Positions 16,785-26,237 are shown, numbered from the stretch's first letter. The stretch: 64,000 bases of DNA from an uncultured Candidatus Saccharibacteria bacterium (GCA_937871805.1 CALMQB010000001.1:62001-126000), one strand, 5' to 3'. Notes: generated by a model not told the origin, from the letters alone. Made by a program: numbers and translations.

Positions 16785-16998
16785 ACATTTGACTTAACTA
16801 TTACTTTATTATAGTTATTAGTCACTATAATTCATCACTCCACTCCATCATAAAATAATAGTTAAAACTTATTCGATAAAGCACATGGCGGGATTCAAGT
16901 CAGCTATCAACGCAAGCGAAGGACTGTATAGATGTTTACAGTACAAAAACAGTACTAGAGAAGAGCGGAGTGAGCGTGAAAAGTTAAAAGTGTGGCCT

Positions 16999-18021
16999 CT
17001 ACTTATAGACTACTCTGTCTGGAGTCCTAAAATCTAAGTAGCCAATATTTTTCAAACTATCTCCACCTGCACTCCAAAAATACTTCACGACCCTAGCGGC
17101 AGACTCCCCACTCCTTTCTACGTCCTCTGCTGTAGAAAATATCAATCTGGTCTGACTCTCACCAGCCAAAAACACCTCTACCCTTTTCAAGCTACCCCCA
17201 CCCATCTCCAACCTAACAGGCTCAAGACCTTGCTGCTTCATAATCTTAATTACACCCACTGCCCAAATTAGCTTATCTGACAATCCCCCCCCCTCTCCGC
17301 TCCTCTCCTCTAGCCCACTACCGGCAAGTTCAACAGGCTTAAATATGCCCACAAAGCTTGCTGGAGGACTAAAGACCTTCCCGGCTGAATTCACATACAC
17401 CGTCTGTCCATTGCCGCTTGACCACTTAACCAAAGGTGCAGATGTTGTCACTAGAACTTCTGTTTTCATTTTTAAGTAGTTAAACTTAAACTGCACATCA
17501 GCAAGCTCCTCTCGGCTTTCCTTGAACTCATCAATTAAGTTTCCATACTTTGTTAATGGAGGTACAAAAAAATTAAACACTCCACCTTCAAGCCGATTTT
17601 TTATATCTTCAGTTAACTCTTTAGAGTATTTCGAACCCTCTTCAACATCTGTGCTTAATTTAAAAGTCCTAGACCTATAGCCAATAGCAAAGTACATAGC
17701 AACTAGAACACTTAATACTCCAAGAAACTTTATAAGCCTCCTACTTCGTATTCTATTCTTAACTAACCTAGCCCTCTTCTTGATCTCCCGGTCTACCCCA
17801 CTCCTTTTTAACTCTTCCAGATTCTGAATATTAAGATTGACCTTCCAAGAAGTTTTTGGCCCGCTTCCAACAGCTGTGATCTTGGTAGTCTCAGTCTCTT
17901 TTACGGTATGCCTTAGCTTAAACCCGCCAAACTTCTTGGAGCCACTGCAAGGGGTTCTATTTTGACGTTTTGACTCAAATTGAATATCGTCTTTTATGTT
18001 TATACTATGCTTTTTAGACAT
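16999..18021 (-). CDS. ftsQ: FtsQ/DivIB-like cell division protein
   Basis: A bitopic division protein that links early and late divisome components. About 94 polar basic residues precede one membrane segment (about 95-113, LIKFLGVLSVLVAMYFAIGY). An extracytoplasmic domain follows with APLVKWSSGNGQTVYVNSAGKVF and ends in YLDFRTPDRVVYK, matching the terminal beta-strand of FtsQ (usually LRxPxRVxV). The long cytoplasmic part is unusual. Last gene of the minus-strand division/wall run, 6 bp after murG. Confidence 0.8.
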   Translation of the reverse strand: MSKKHSINIKDDIQFESKRQNRTPCSGSKKFGGFKLRHTVKETETTKITAVGSGPKTSWKVNLNIQNLEELKRSGVDREIKKRARLVKNRIRSRRLIKFLGVLSVLVAMYFAIGYRSRTFKLSTDVEEGSKYSKELTEDIKNRLEGGVFNFFVPPLTKYGNLIDEFKESREELADVQFKFNYLKMKTEVLVTTSAPLVKWSSGNGQTVYVNSAGKVFSPPASFVGIFKPVELAGSGLEERSGEGGGLSDKLIWAVGVIKIMKQQGLEPVRLEMGGGSLKRVEVFLAGESQTRLIFSTAEDVERSGESAARVVKYFWSAGGDSLKNIGYLDFRTPDRVVYK

Positions 18022-18027
18022 TGTTTT

Positions 18028-19215
18028 TTAAGATTTCCTAACTAACTTCGGCTCAAACCTGTGCGTTAAAATAAGCTCAGCTATTTGTTTAGCAGAGTTA
18101 TACTTTGCTAGTCTTAAAACAGACTCTGAGAGTACCTTTTTAAGTTGCTCATCCCTAAGAATTAGCTCTACCTTTTTAAATAATATCGAGACATTTTTAG
18201 TTAGCTCATCCTCTCTTACAACCTCGCTAGCCTTCATCAAGTCGAGTAATCTTGCATTTTTCTGCTGATCACTCAACTGAGCAGGTATCAAAATGCTTGG
18301 CATTCCAGCGTTAGCAATCTCCTGAATAGTTGTTGCCCCCGACCTTCCAATAACTAAGTCTACTGCTAAATACATTTCAGCTATTTTTTCGCTAAACTCA
18401 AAAGGGATGTATAGGTCTGGTCTCACAAGGCCAGCTTTAAGCCTCTTTGCCTTTACTAAAGCTGCCTCAGATCCAACCTGGTGAAGAATCTGTACACCTA
18501 AATTATTCAGCTCTTTTAGGTTCTCAAATAGTGCCTCATTAATTTTAGCTGCTCCCAGACTGCCGCCATAAACCAGCACCACCTTGCCATTTTCCGTCAG
18601 CCCTAAACCAGCTCTCGCTCTAAACTTTTCTATCTTAGTTGCCGCTTTAAAATTACTATCTATTGGGACTCCAATGACCTCCTTTGAATCAATTTTATCC
18701 ACCGTCTTAGGGAGACCAAACAAGCATATTTTTGCATACTTGCTCAGAATCTTGTTGGTTAAGCCCAGCCTAGAATCTGAGTCATGAGTTATTAGTGTAG
18801 CCTTTTTTCTAGCTGCTAGACAAAACTCCAAGGCACCCGTGCCACTCTTACAGAAAACTACTAGCGGCTCTATTCTAAAAAGGATCAATTTTGACTGTAA
18901 AAACCCCAACATAAACTTAAGTAAGTCTTTTAAGTTTAGTAGCTGTGTCTTTATGTCCAGTAGTTCTTGAAGAATATTCCTATCATAGCGTCTAAACTTG
19001 CCACCATATATAAACTTAAGAGATAGACGTTCAGGGTGTTCTTTTAGCAATGTTTTAAAAATTTGTTCAGTTCGATCTCTGTACCCAAAATTTGAGATAA
19101 TCAGTAAATTAACTGATCTATTACACTCTAAGATCTCTCTAGATACTTCTCTTAGAGGAATCACGTGCCCGCCACTACCTCCACCAACTAAAACTACCTT
19201 CATGAGCTTAGACAT
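18028..19215 (-). CDS. murG: MurG: GlcNAc transferase making lipid II
   Basis: Transfers GlcNAc from UDP-GlcNAc to lipid I at the inner membrane face. N-terminal VVLVGGGSGGHVIPLREV holds the GGxGGH loop. The C-terminal domain shows VYGGSLGAAKINEAL and IGRSGATTIQEIANAGMPSILIPAQLSDQQKNA, the UDP-GlcNAc site. 395 aa, slightly longer than usual. Start at ATG 19215; a second ATG four codons in (MKVVLVGG) is equally plausible. It lies between ftsW and ftsQ. Confidence 0.93.
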   Translation of the reverse strand: MSKLMKVVLVGGGSGGHVIPLREVSREILECNRSVNLLIISNFGYRDRTEQIFKTLLKEHPERLSLKFIYGGKFRRYDRNILQELLDIKTQLLNLKDLLKFMLGFLQSKLILFRIEPLVVFCKSGTGALEFCLAARKKATLITHDSDSRLGLTNKILSKYAKICLFGLPKTVDKIDSKEVIGVPIDSNFKAATKIEKFRARAGLGLTENGKVVLVYGGSLGAAKINEALFENLKELNNLGVQILHQVGSEAALVKAKRLKAGLVRPDLYIPFEFSEKIAEMYLAVDLVIGRSGATTIQEIANAGMPSILIPAQLSDQQKNARLLDLMKASEVVREDELTKNVSILFKKVELILRDEQLKKVLSESVLRLAKYNSAKQIAELILTHRFEPKLVRKS

Positions 19216-19217
19216 AC

Positions 19218-20549
19218 TTAATTTCTACTACCCTCTCTAACTCTTGATACTGCAGACCTATAAACGGAAGCCTTACTACTATAAGTAGATAAATTTAAAA
19301 CAATACCCATCATTCCGAGTAGTATTACCAAACTAGTCCCTCCAAGGCTAAAGAACGGTAGTGGCACTCCCGTAAAAGGGATTAGCCCTAGTATTGAACC
19401 CATATTAACCGCGAAATTACCTACCACCCACCCCGTCATTCCACCAACTACACTACTCCAGTAGTCATCCAGTCCGTCTCGGAGTAACAACATCCTACGT
19501 ATTAAAGCTCCAAACAACCCAAGCAAAACTATAGACCCTAACAGGCCAGATTTTTCTGCATAAACGGCAAAAATTGAATCACTGGGAGCCTCCGGTAAGT
19601 ACCCAAAGGACTGTACGCTCTTCCCAACCCCCCTTCCAGACACTCCTCCACTCCCAATCGCTATCAGAGATTGTCTCAAGTGGTAGTCAGCAGGCGACTC
19701 GTCTTTGGCTTCAACTGCTTTCGTCTTATCAAAAAAAGAAAGTACTCTTTCTCTTCTATACCCAAACGAAAGAATACTGAAAGCAAAAGCCAACACTGCA
19801 ACCATCACTAACTTAAGAACTACAGATTTATCTATCCCGGCAGAAATTAGTACAAACAACATAATCATTGAAATCACAAGTGTTGTACCTAAGTCCTTTT
19901 GTAAAATCATAATCATAAAACCCATAAGCATCGCAAAAGACAACAAGTAAGCAACCTGCTTGTTAAGGCTCTCTGAACTCCGCTTGAGAAATACTGCGAC
20001 TCCACTTAGAAAGATTACTGAAGCGGCTTTTACAAGCTCTGAGGGCTGCATTGTAAAAGGACCCAGACCAATCCACCTGCGTCCACCGTAGACCACCTTT
20101 CCAATCCCAGGAACTAAGATTAATAAACATAAAATTAGACTTATCACCATTAGATAAGGTGAGTACTTGATTACGAAATCCAATTTTGTAAACCCATACA
20201 TAGTGAACATTCCAAATAAACCTAAGCTAAGAAATATTGTCTGTTTCCCAAGCCCACCACCAGTGCGCTGCAAGACTGCCGGGCTGATCGCATACAGAGT
20301 TAATGTACCTATAGCAACCAAAAGCCCTAGTATAAGCAAGATTGAATAGTCTGGACGCTTTCTTCGCTTAAGCTTAAGGCTAAATTCAGTGGATAGTCTT
20401 AAAAAAAGTGACTTTAAACTAGCAAAGCTGGTAATACTCTTACCACCAAAATTGCCCGAGAAGCTTCTTCCACCAGGAGCAGGAGGCATTTTTGCTGAGT
20501 TGAGATTCAGCCTTTTAGATTCAAAACCCTTCTGCCTGGAATTAATCAC
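19218..20549 (-). CDS. ftsW: FtsW/RodA-family peptidoglycan polymerase
   Basis: A SEDS-family glycosyltransferase that polymerises lipid II. About ten membrane segments follow a ~70-residue basic N-terminus. Family signatures include GGRRWIGLGPFTMQPSELVKAA, LGTTLVISMIM, SFGYLPEAPSDSIFAVYAEKSG and GVPLPFFSLGGTSL. The start overlaps the end of the PBP gene by 8 bp, so polymerase and transpeptidase are translationally coupled. FtsW is preferred over RodA because of the division-gene context. Confidence 0.93.
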   Translation of the reverse strand: MINSRQKGFESKRLNLNSAKMPPAPGGRSFSGNFGGKSITSFASLKSLFLRLSTEFSLKLKRRKRPDYSILLILGLLVAIGTLTLYAISPAVLQRTGGGLGKQTIFLSLGLFGMFTMYGFTKLDFVIKYSPYLMVISLILCLLILVPGIGKVVYGGRRWIGLGPFTMQPSELVKAASVIFLSGVAVFLKRSSESLNKQVAYLLSFAMLMGFMIMILQKDLGTTLVISMIMLFVLISAGIDKSVVLKLVMVAVLAFAFSILSFGYRRERVLSFFDKTKAVEAKDESPADYHLRQSLIAIGSGGVSGRGVGKSVQSFGYLPEAPSDSIFAVYAEKSGLLGSIVLLGLFGALIRRMLLLRDGLDDYWSSVVGGMTGWVVGNFAVNMGSILGLIPFTGVPLPFFSLGGTSLVILLGMMGIVLNLSTYSSKASVYRSAVSRVREGSRN

Positions 20550-22305
20550 TTGTGCCTCCTAATTTTTTGGGCTGATAGTAATTAATCAACCAATTAATTG
20601 AATCTTGAAGGATCGGCGCTGCAGTCTTAGTCCCTGCAAAGTGCGTATAGTCCAAAGTCGGGGCCTCAACCTTTATAACGACTACAAACGTACCCTCTCC
20701 AGTCTCAATAAAGCCATAGGCAGTACCCCTTTCTTTAGTCTTAGAGTATGTCCCGTCGTTCTCCAATAGTTGGGCAGTTCCAGTCTTTGCCCCAATTCTA
20801 TAGCCACCTATCTTCGGAACATAGCCCGCCTGACTCATCATAAACTTAATTTGCTCTGCGGTATCGTTATTTACGACTCCAGATCTTAGAAGTTCAGGCT
20901 TATGCTCCTCGCCGTCGATGCTATCTACTACACTCGGCTTATAATAGCTACCGCCATTCAATACGCTAGAAAGTGCTGCTCCGGCTTGAATCGGACTGGC
21001 TGTCATTCCGTGTCCAAATGTCATGTTAGAATACCTAACAGCATTGCCCTCCTCATCCTTTGGAGAGTACATAATTCCTGTATTCTCACCCGATACATCT
21101 ATGCCCGTTCTCTCTCCAAAATTAAACTTATCATGAAAGTAAGAATAAAGCTTATCTTTAGCTACTCCGTTGATGTCGCCCCCTCCTAGCTGGTTGAGCG
21201 CATAAACTACACCAGTGTTTAGAGAGTATTTAATAACATCTGTCATTGAAATTACTCCGGTATGCCCAGAGGTTGCATTTTCGATAGTCCTGTCCCCAAC
21301 CTTAACAAAACCTGTGTTGTTGTAGGTCGTATCCTTATTTACCGCACCTTCATTAATTGCAGCTGCCATCGTTAGGACCTTAATAATTGAGCCCAGCTCC
21401 TCCGAATCCGTAACATTTCCATTCTTAAAAGCTTCCGCGTCTTCAGTCTCAAAGTACTTAGCTGGATCATAATCTGGAGCACCCGCCATTGCCAGGACTT
21501 TACCCGTCTCAGCTTTCATCACAGTTATGCTAACGGAGCTCGCCCCATACTTCTCATAACTACTCCTCGACATTTCTTCGAGTCTTGATTGCAAACCCCG
21601 GTCCAGGCTTAAGGTCAAGTCTTTTCCTTGCTCAGTAGGAGTCTCAACCGTCTCTGCGTCACCTGGTAGTAAAAGAGGTGAACCGTCTGCCGTAGAAAGT
21701 GACTTCAAAGAACCACTCTTACCAGCCAAAATTTTATCATAAAACTGCTCTACCCCATACTGACCTTCTCCCTCAGTGTTTACAAAACCCATAACATGGC
21801 TTGCGAGGCGCCCTTCTGGATACTCCCTCTGCGGTATAGACTCCAAAAATAGGCCATATATTTTTAGAGCTGTAATTTTTCGAGCAACCTCTGGTGACAA
21901 CCTCTTGGCCAACTGCACATAGCCCCTCTTCTCTGATTTTTCCAGCGAGTCTTTAAACTCATCGTTCTTAATGCCAGTTATTCTACCCAGAGAATCAGAA
22001 ATTTCATCAAAATCTGCTTTATCCATGTCTTTTGGGCTTGCTGAAAGATTGTAAACACTGCTGTTTATAGCAATTGGTACAATACCACTACGCTCTTTTA
22101 TAAATATATTTCCCCTATCAGCCTTGAGTTCCCAACGTTTGACATGCTCCTCTTTGGCAAGGTTCTGGTAATAATCAGCCTGAACAACCTGGACTTGAAC
22201 CAGTCTTGTCGCGAGTACAACGAAAATAATTAAACAGACCCAGCGCAAGGTTTTACCGCGCACATCTTCACCAGAGTTAATTGAAAGAGCCCTCTTCTTT
22301 TGCAT
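20542..22305 (-). CDS. ftsI: Class B penicillin-binding protein (FtsI/PBP2-like)
   Basis: A transpeptidase that cross-links septal peptidoglycan. One N-terminal membrane segment (about 20-36) precedes a dimerisation/pedestal region (GNIFIK to REYPEGRLASHVMGFVN). The transpeptidase domain has S306-I-I-K309 (catalytic Ser), S361-L-N363 and K507-T-G-T510, all intact. 587 aa, normal. The downstream SEDS partner overlaps by 8 bp. Confidence 0.95.
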   Translation of the reverse strand: MQKKRALSINSGEDVRGKTLRWVCLIIFVVLATRLVQVQVVQADYYQNLAKEEHVKRWELKADRGNIFIKERSGIVPIAINSSVYNLSASPKDMDKADFDEISDSLGRITGIKNDEFKDSLEKSEKRGYVQLAKRLSPEVARKITALKIYGLFLESIPQREYPEGRLASHVMGFVNTEGEGQYGVEQFYDKILAGKSGSLKSLSTADGSPLLLPGDAETVETPTEQGKDLTLSLDRGLQSRLEEMSRSSYEKYGASSVSITVMKAETGKVLAMAGAPDYDPAKYFETEDAEAFKNGNVTDSEELGSIIKVLTMAAAINEGAVNKDTTYNNTGFVKVGDRTIENATSGHTGVISMTDVIKYSLNTGVVYALNQLGGGDINGVAKDKLYSYFHDKFNFGERTGIDVSGENTGIMYSPKDEEGNAVRYSNMTFGHGMTASPIQAGAALSSVLNGGSYYKPSVVDSIDGEEHKPELLRSGVVNNDTAEQIKFMMSQAGYVPKIGGYRIGAKTGTAQLLENDGTYSKTKERGTAYGFIETGEGTFVVVIKVEAPTLDYTHFAGTKTAAPILQDSINWLINYYQPKKLGGTSD

Positions 22306-22401
22306 AGTTTTCTAAAATAGATTTACCCGGCTATTGGAATGGTGCCTAAAGGTAGTTGCCAAGCTTAAGCTTAATCCAAAATTATAACTGCTAAGCGAGT
22401 T

Positions 22402-22746
22402 CTAATCAACGAATCTTGCTTCACTAGGCGTAGATAGACCTGCTGCAACTTCGCTTTTCTTTAGCTCATCCAAAGATTGCATCTTAGCAACCTCAACGCT
22501 TAAGCTCTGATTCTCCTCTTTTAAGCTAGTAACTTTAGCTTCCATATCATTAATTGGACCAGCCAAACTACCCGCTTTTGTTGCCTGAGATACATAGACT
22601 AGCCCAAGGGATAACAAAAGTACAATTGCTAAAACACTCCTGCTAATATTTCCGAACTTCTTGACGTCTTCCAGCTTCCCGCTAAGTGCCCTATTTTGGC
22701 GCCAGCTATAATTACTACGTACTGCTCGCACCTGATAATCTGTCAT
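22402..22746 (-). CDS. FtsL/DivIC-like septum protein
   Basis: 114 aa: a ~36-residue basic cytoplasmic part, one membrane segment (SVLAIVLLLSLGLVYVSQA), then a heptad-like coiled coil (INDMEAKVTSLKEENQSLSVEVAKM). This is the plan of FtsL/FtsB/DivIC, and the position between rsmH and ftsI is where ftsL normally sits. Sequence alone is too short to assign with certainty. Confidence 0.7.
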   Translation of the reverse strand: MTDYQVRAVRSNYSWRQNRALSGKLEDVKKFGNISRSVLAIVLLLSLGLVYVSQATKAGSLAGPINDMEAKVTSLKEENQSLSVEVAKMQSLDELKKSEVAAGLSTPSEARFVD

Positions 22747-22849
22747 TTTAAACCTTTTGTTTTTATTTTTTATTTAAACTCAGTCAAGAATAAGCCCTTA
22801 TAAGGTCTCCTCAAAGACTAAATTTACAGCCAAGCCAAAAATAATTCTA

Positions 22850-22990
22850 ATAGATTTAAAACCTTGATCTCCAAACGTTAGGTTTACAGATCAAATCTTT
22901 TTAAAAACAGAGGAGCATTCTAAAACACCTCTTTTTTAAAAACTAATCAATACTAAGTTTCATAGGCCCACCAATTTTGAGTTGGCAGAC
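22850..22990 (-). promoter_or_regulatory. Leader with two hairpins before the ftsL-like gene
   Basis: Just after the 26-codon ORF the minus-strand RNA can form ATAGG/CCTAT with an inner CCAA/TTGG stem. It then forms AGAGG/CCTCT followed by GTTTTT, a weak terminator-like hairpin near 22905-22945. Together with the Arg/Lys-rich short ORF this resembles an attenuator, but the stems are short. Confidence 0.3.
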
Positions 22991-23071
22991 CTATAATTTT
23001 GAATAAAGTTGCTGAGGCCGATTAACGGTCAATCGCTTTTTTCTAGTAACTTTTTGAATCCTAAGAGCCAT
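22991..23071 (-). CDS. 26-residue basic small protein or leader peptide
   Basis: A strong Shine-Dalgarno (AAAGGAG) sits 9 nt before ATG 23071. The peptide is MALRIQKVTRKKRLTVNRPQ followed by QLYSKL, ending in TAG, with 8 Arg/Lys residues. It lies between rsmH and the ftsL-like gene where no other ORF fits. It could be a leader peptide or a small nucleic-acid-binding protein. It does not match bL34 or bL36. Confidence 0.55.
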   Translation of the reverse strand: MALRIQKVTRKKRLTVNRPQQLYSKL

Positions 23072-23106
23072 AGCGGTGCTCTCCTTTCTTTATTTTTAAT
23101 TTTTGT

Positions 23107-24006
23107 TTAATTATGTTTGTTTTCGTAAATTACGGATCTAAGAATCGCGCTCCTCGATCTTAAATTACGAACAATATCTATTGTATCAGAAGACTTAAGC
23201 ACTTTCAAGTCTTTTAACACACCGTCATAACCACCACTGTTATTTTTGAAAAACCTTTTTACCATGCGATCTTCCAAACTATGAAAACTTATTATTGCCA
23301 ACCGTGCTCCAGGTTCCATTAAGTTTAAGATCGGAGCCAAAGAACCTCGGAGTTGCCCTAGCTCATCATTAACTTCTATACGGATCGCTTGAAAAGTTCT
23401 TGTTGCTGGATTTTTCTTGCTGTATCCTGGATAAACCCTTTTACAAATCGCCTCGAGTTCAGAGGTTAAGCTTAACGGCCTCGCCTCAACTATAAATTTA
23501 GAGATCCTCCGTGCCCTTGGTTCGTCGCCATATTCTCTTATTACTTTAAATAATTCCTGTTCAGAATATTCATTTAAGATAGTTTTTGCAGTCACCTCTT
23601 GTTTACTATCCATTCGCATATCCAGCTCAGAATCATTCTGAAACCCGAATCCCCTATCGGCACTATCCAGCTGTACCGAAGAAACTCCTAAGTCTGCCAA
23701 AACCAAATTAAACTTATCCCCTCTTTCTTCCAGAAATTTAACCGCCCCTAGAAAATCAATATGCAAAACTTCCGCTTTTGGAAACTTAAGCTTAAGTATT
23801 TTAACTGCAAAAGGATCCCTATCTACCAGAGTCGCTAAAGATTCATCACCAATCAACTTTATAACCTCTTCTGCATGACCTCCATAACCAGCGGTCAAAT
23901 CTAAATACCTATCTCCTTTTTGCGGATACAGTGCTCTAATCGTTTCCTCCAAGAGCACCGGAATATGCAAAACTTCACTATTGCTTGTTGTCCTATTATC
24001 CTTCAT
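23107..24006 (-). CDS. rsmH: RsmH (MraW): 16S rRNA m4C1402 methyltransferase
   Basis: N4-methylates C1402 in the ribosomal P site. HIPVLLEETIRAL opens the protein; YLDLTAGYGGHAEEV is the SAM loop. LGVSSVQLDSADRGFGFQND, DMRMD and the C-terminal FQAIRIEVNDELGQL and IISFHSLEDRMVKRFF are hallmark segments. 299 aa, complete. The start codon is preceded by GTTAAACTTAAGTTAAG, a pattern also found before prfB and the RlmD-like gene. Confidence 0.97.
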   Translation of the reverse strand: MKDNRTTSNSEVLHIPVLLEETIRALYPQKGDRYLDLTAGYGGHAEEVIKLIGDESLATLVDRDPFAVKILKLKFPKAEVLHIDFLGAVKFLEERGDKFNLVLADLGVSSVQLDSADRGFGFQNDSELDMRMDSKQEVTAKTILNEYSEQELFKVIREYGDEPRARRISKFIVEARPLSLTSELEAICKRVYPGYSKKNPATRTFQAIRIEVNDELGQLRGSLAPILNLMEPGARLAIISFHSLEDRMVKRFFKNNSGGYDGVLKDLKVLKSSDTIDIVRNLRSRSAILRSVIYENKHN

Positions 24007-24049
24007 CTTAACTTAAGTTTAACAAAAATTCACTCATAGTTCTAAAAAC

Positions 24050-24078
24050 TTGACATTAAATCAATATATATATATATA
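24050..24078 (+). promoter_or_regulatory. Promoter TTGACA-N17-TATATA
   Basis: TTGACA at 24050-24055 and TATATA at 24073-24078, 17 bp apart, upstream of the rightward orphan gene at 24116. It is the best consensus sigma-70 promoter in the window. Confidence 0.7.
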
Positions 24079-24115
24079 CTCTTTTTATGTAAAGTAAAGT
24101 ATTAATGAAAGCGTT

Positions 24116-24385
24116 ATGAATAAAAAACCGGAGATCTTAGAATGTGGAGCTAGAATTGTTGAGGTAGATCGTAAACATAGCAATTCTCTAGTAGTCACGC
24201 CTCCCGGGCCCGGCTTAAGAGAGGGAACTGAACCCAACTGCACAAAGGGGGCATATTATTTCGACAAACAGGATGACGCAAGACAGGTATTCATTGGCAG
24301 AGTCTGTACTGGCCAGCCCGAATGCGTGCTATACTGGGCCCCACAAGACTTACTGCAGGGTTTAAGAGTCCCGAAAAAAGATTAA
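24116..24385 (+). CDS. Hypothetical protein, 89 aa
   Basis: A small soluble protein with three Cys in the order CTKGAYYF...CTGQPEC and a Pro/Gly-rich middle (VTPPGPGLREGTEPN). It has a strong promoter of its own (24050-24078) and is divergent from rsmH. Its only rightward company in this stretch is absent, so it stands alone between two leftward blocks. No family recognised. Confidence 0.55.
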   Translation: MNKKPEILECGARIVEVDRKHSNSLVVTPPGPGLREGTEPNCTKGAYYFDKQDDARQVFIGRVCTGQPECVLYWAPQDLLQGLRVPKKD

Positions 24386-24421
24386 TTTTACCTAAATAGA
24401 GCTGAGGCTTAAGTTCTTGCC

Positions 24422-25099
24422 TTACGGAATAAAACTTAGGTTCTTTAGGACGATATTTTCGAAATCAGCTTCGTAATCTGGAGATTCCGTCCACACGCTA
24501 AGCACCTTATCTCTGATTGGAAAAATAACCATCGTCCCATTAACCTCATCACCGATTGAGCCACGGATCTTAACTCCACTAACGTTACTATTCTGGATCG
24601 TACTTATAGAAAGTTTCTTTTCTTCAGAGTCTCGCCTATATTGCTCTAGGGCTCGGTTATAGTCTGTTGACTCTAAAGTTAAGCGTAACGCATATTTAGA
24701 TTCACTTGCCAGACCGGGCACATAATCTGGGTGAGCATACAGGTCAACAGCCTTATCTCCACCTCCACCTCCACCATCATCGCCCAAGCTTAAGTAGTAA
24801 CTCCAGGTTTTTGGAAACCCGACTTTAATAGAACCATACTGGGTTGGGCTTGTCCAAAATTTGTATGGAGCTTTCTCTCTTTCATCAAACTCTGCTTGTT
24901 TTTGGTCTGAAATAAGCTTTTTTTGGGCCTCAACTTCTATGGCAACTTTTTTATCTAGATTTAACTCAAAGTCAGAAACTTTAGTTTTTTGACTAAGTCC
25001 GTAAACGAGGGCAATTATAAACATCAAAATTACTGCAACCAAGCCAAGTAAAAGAGGGCTGACTGCTCCTGCATTATCTAATTTTCTATATTTCTTCAT
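24422..25099 (-). CDS. Single-pass membrane protein, extracytoplasmic C-terminal domain
   Basis: ATG 25099 (MKKYRKLDNAGAV) is preferred over the longer frame that runs into prfB. A membrane segment (LLGLVAVILMFIIALVYGL) is followed by a charged helical linker and a ~150-residue domain (SIKVGFPKTWSYYLSL...AVDLYAHPDYVPG). A Gly run (DDGGGGGGDK) lies inside it. It resembles small PsbP-like or lipoprotein-type exported domains of CPR bacteria, without a firm match. Confidence 0.65.
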   Translation of the reverse strand: MKKYRKLDNAGAVSPLLLGLVAVILMFIIALVYGLSQKTKVSDFELNLDKKVAIEVEAQKKLISDQKQAEFDEREKAPYKFWTSPTQYGSIKVGFPKTWSYYLSLGDDGGGGGGDKAVDLYAHPDYVPGLASESKYALRLTLESTDYNRALEQYRRDSEEKKLSISTIQNSNVSGVKIRGSIGDEVNGTMVIFPIRDKVLSVWTESPDYEADFENIVLKNLSFIP

Positions 25100-25130
25100 T
25101 GTTTTATAAAGCTTAACTTTAAACCTAATT

Positions 25131-26168
25131 CTACCAGATTTCTTCCAAATTTCCATCCAACACAGACTCAACTGCTACTGTTTGCTTCTCAGAGCGAGTA
25201 TCTTTAACTAACTTATACGGGTGTAGAACATAATTTCTGATCTGGTTTCCCCATGCGATATCCTTACCCGGACCTTTCAAGTCTTCAATTTTAAGCTTAT
25301 GCTGCTGCACCATTAAACTCGCCAACCTAGACCTTAGAACCACCAATGCAGCCTCCTTGTTCCTCAATTGTGATCTTTCATTCTGATTTGTGACCACAAT
25401 TCCAGTCGGTAAATGTGTTATTCGCACCGCAGAATCGGTCGTATTTACACTTTGGCCACCATTCCCGCCCGCCCTAAAAACATCAACCCTTAAATCTTTT
25501 TCGCTAAGTTTAACTTCTCCCGGCATTTTTATTTCTGGTAGGACTTCTACCAACGCAAAGCTTGTTTCTCTACTGCCTGCGCTATTGAAAGGAGATTTTC
25601 TCACCAAGCGATGGATCCCGTCCTCACCTTTCAAAAAACCAAAAGCATTCTGACCAACTATTTCGATTGATCCAGACTTTAAGCCATTTTGCTCTCCCCT
25701 GCTCTCATCGATTATTTTAAACTTAAAGGAATTTTTTTCTGCCCACCGAACATACATTCGAATCAACATTGCCGCCCAATCTTCTGCATCCACACCGCCC
25801 GCCCCAGACTTTATAAAAATAATTGCACTACGATCATCATATGGGCCATTAAACTTAGCCAGCTTTTCAAGCTCGCCCATCCTAGACTCTAAGTTCTCTA
25901 GCTCTGCTTTGTTTTCCTCTTCGCTAGACATCTCAATAAGTTCTACCAGGACCCGCAGGTCCGCTTTAAGCTTAACCACCGGATCTATTTTTTTTGCCAA
26001 AGCAGATTCCTGTTCACTGAGTTCCCCTGCCCTTTCAGAGTCATCCCAGACTCCATCTTCAGCCAACTCCAACCGGAGTCTTCCTAGCTCTTTAAACTTA
26101 ACTCCAAAATCTAGATCTTTCTCTAGCTTCTGGAGTCTTCCTCCAAGTTCAGTTTGATTTAGTTCCAT
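25131..26168 (-). CDS. prfB: Peptide chain release factor 2
   Basis: Reads UAA and UGA stops. The stop-recognition tripeptide SPF is present (RKSPFNSAGSRE), marking RF2 rather than RF1. The catalytic GGQ lies in RAGGNGGQSVNTTDSAVRITH. 345 aa with a slightly short N-terminus and no programmed-frameshift stop. Its presence shows that UGA terminates translation in this organism. The start follows the GTTAAACTTAAGTTAAT element. Confidence 0.96.
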   Translation of the reverse strand: MELNQTELGGRLQKLEKDLDFGVKFKELGRLRLELAEDGVWDDSERAGELSEQESALAKKIDPVVKLKADLRVLVELIEMSSEEENKAELENLESRMGELEKLAKFNGPYDDRSAIIFIKSGAGGVDAEDWAAMLIRMYVRWAEKNSFKFKIIDESRGEQNGLKSGSIEIVGQNAFGFLKGEDGIHRLVRKSPFNSAGSRETSFALVEVLPEIKMPGEVKLSEKDLRVDVFRAGGNGGQSVNTTDSAVRITHLPTGIVVTNQNERSQLRNKEAALVVLRSRLASLMVQQHKLKIEDLKGPGKDIAWGNQIRNYVLHPYKLVKDTRSEKQTVAVESVLDGNLEEIW

Positions 26169-26237
26169 ATTAACTTAAGTTTAACATCTCGCCGACAAGC
26201 TCTTCAATTTATCTAAAGCTGGCACTAAGACTAAGCT

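Larger units (their letters stand above)
16177..16998. other. 820-bp gene-free gap at a convergent point
   Basis: No ORF of note. The gap holds a dif-like dyad (16450-16477), a consensus DnaA box TTATCCACA (16721-16729), a 17-bp perfect inverted repeat (16739-16784), and two related GTACT...AGTAC palindromic elements near its edges (16190-16214 and about 16938-16958). Genes to the left run rightward and those to the right run leftward for ~20 kb, so transcription converges here. Confidence 0.7.

Noticed and set aside
16880-16915. tRNA-like T-arm (GCGGGATTCAAGTC)
   Set aside because: No acceptor, D or anticodon arm can be paired around it.
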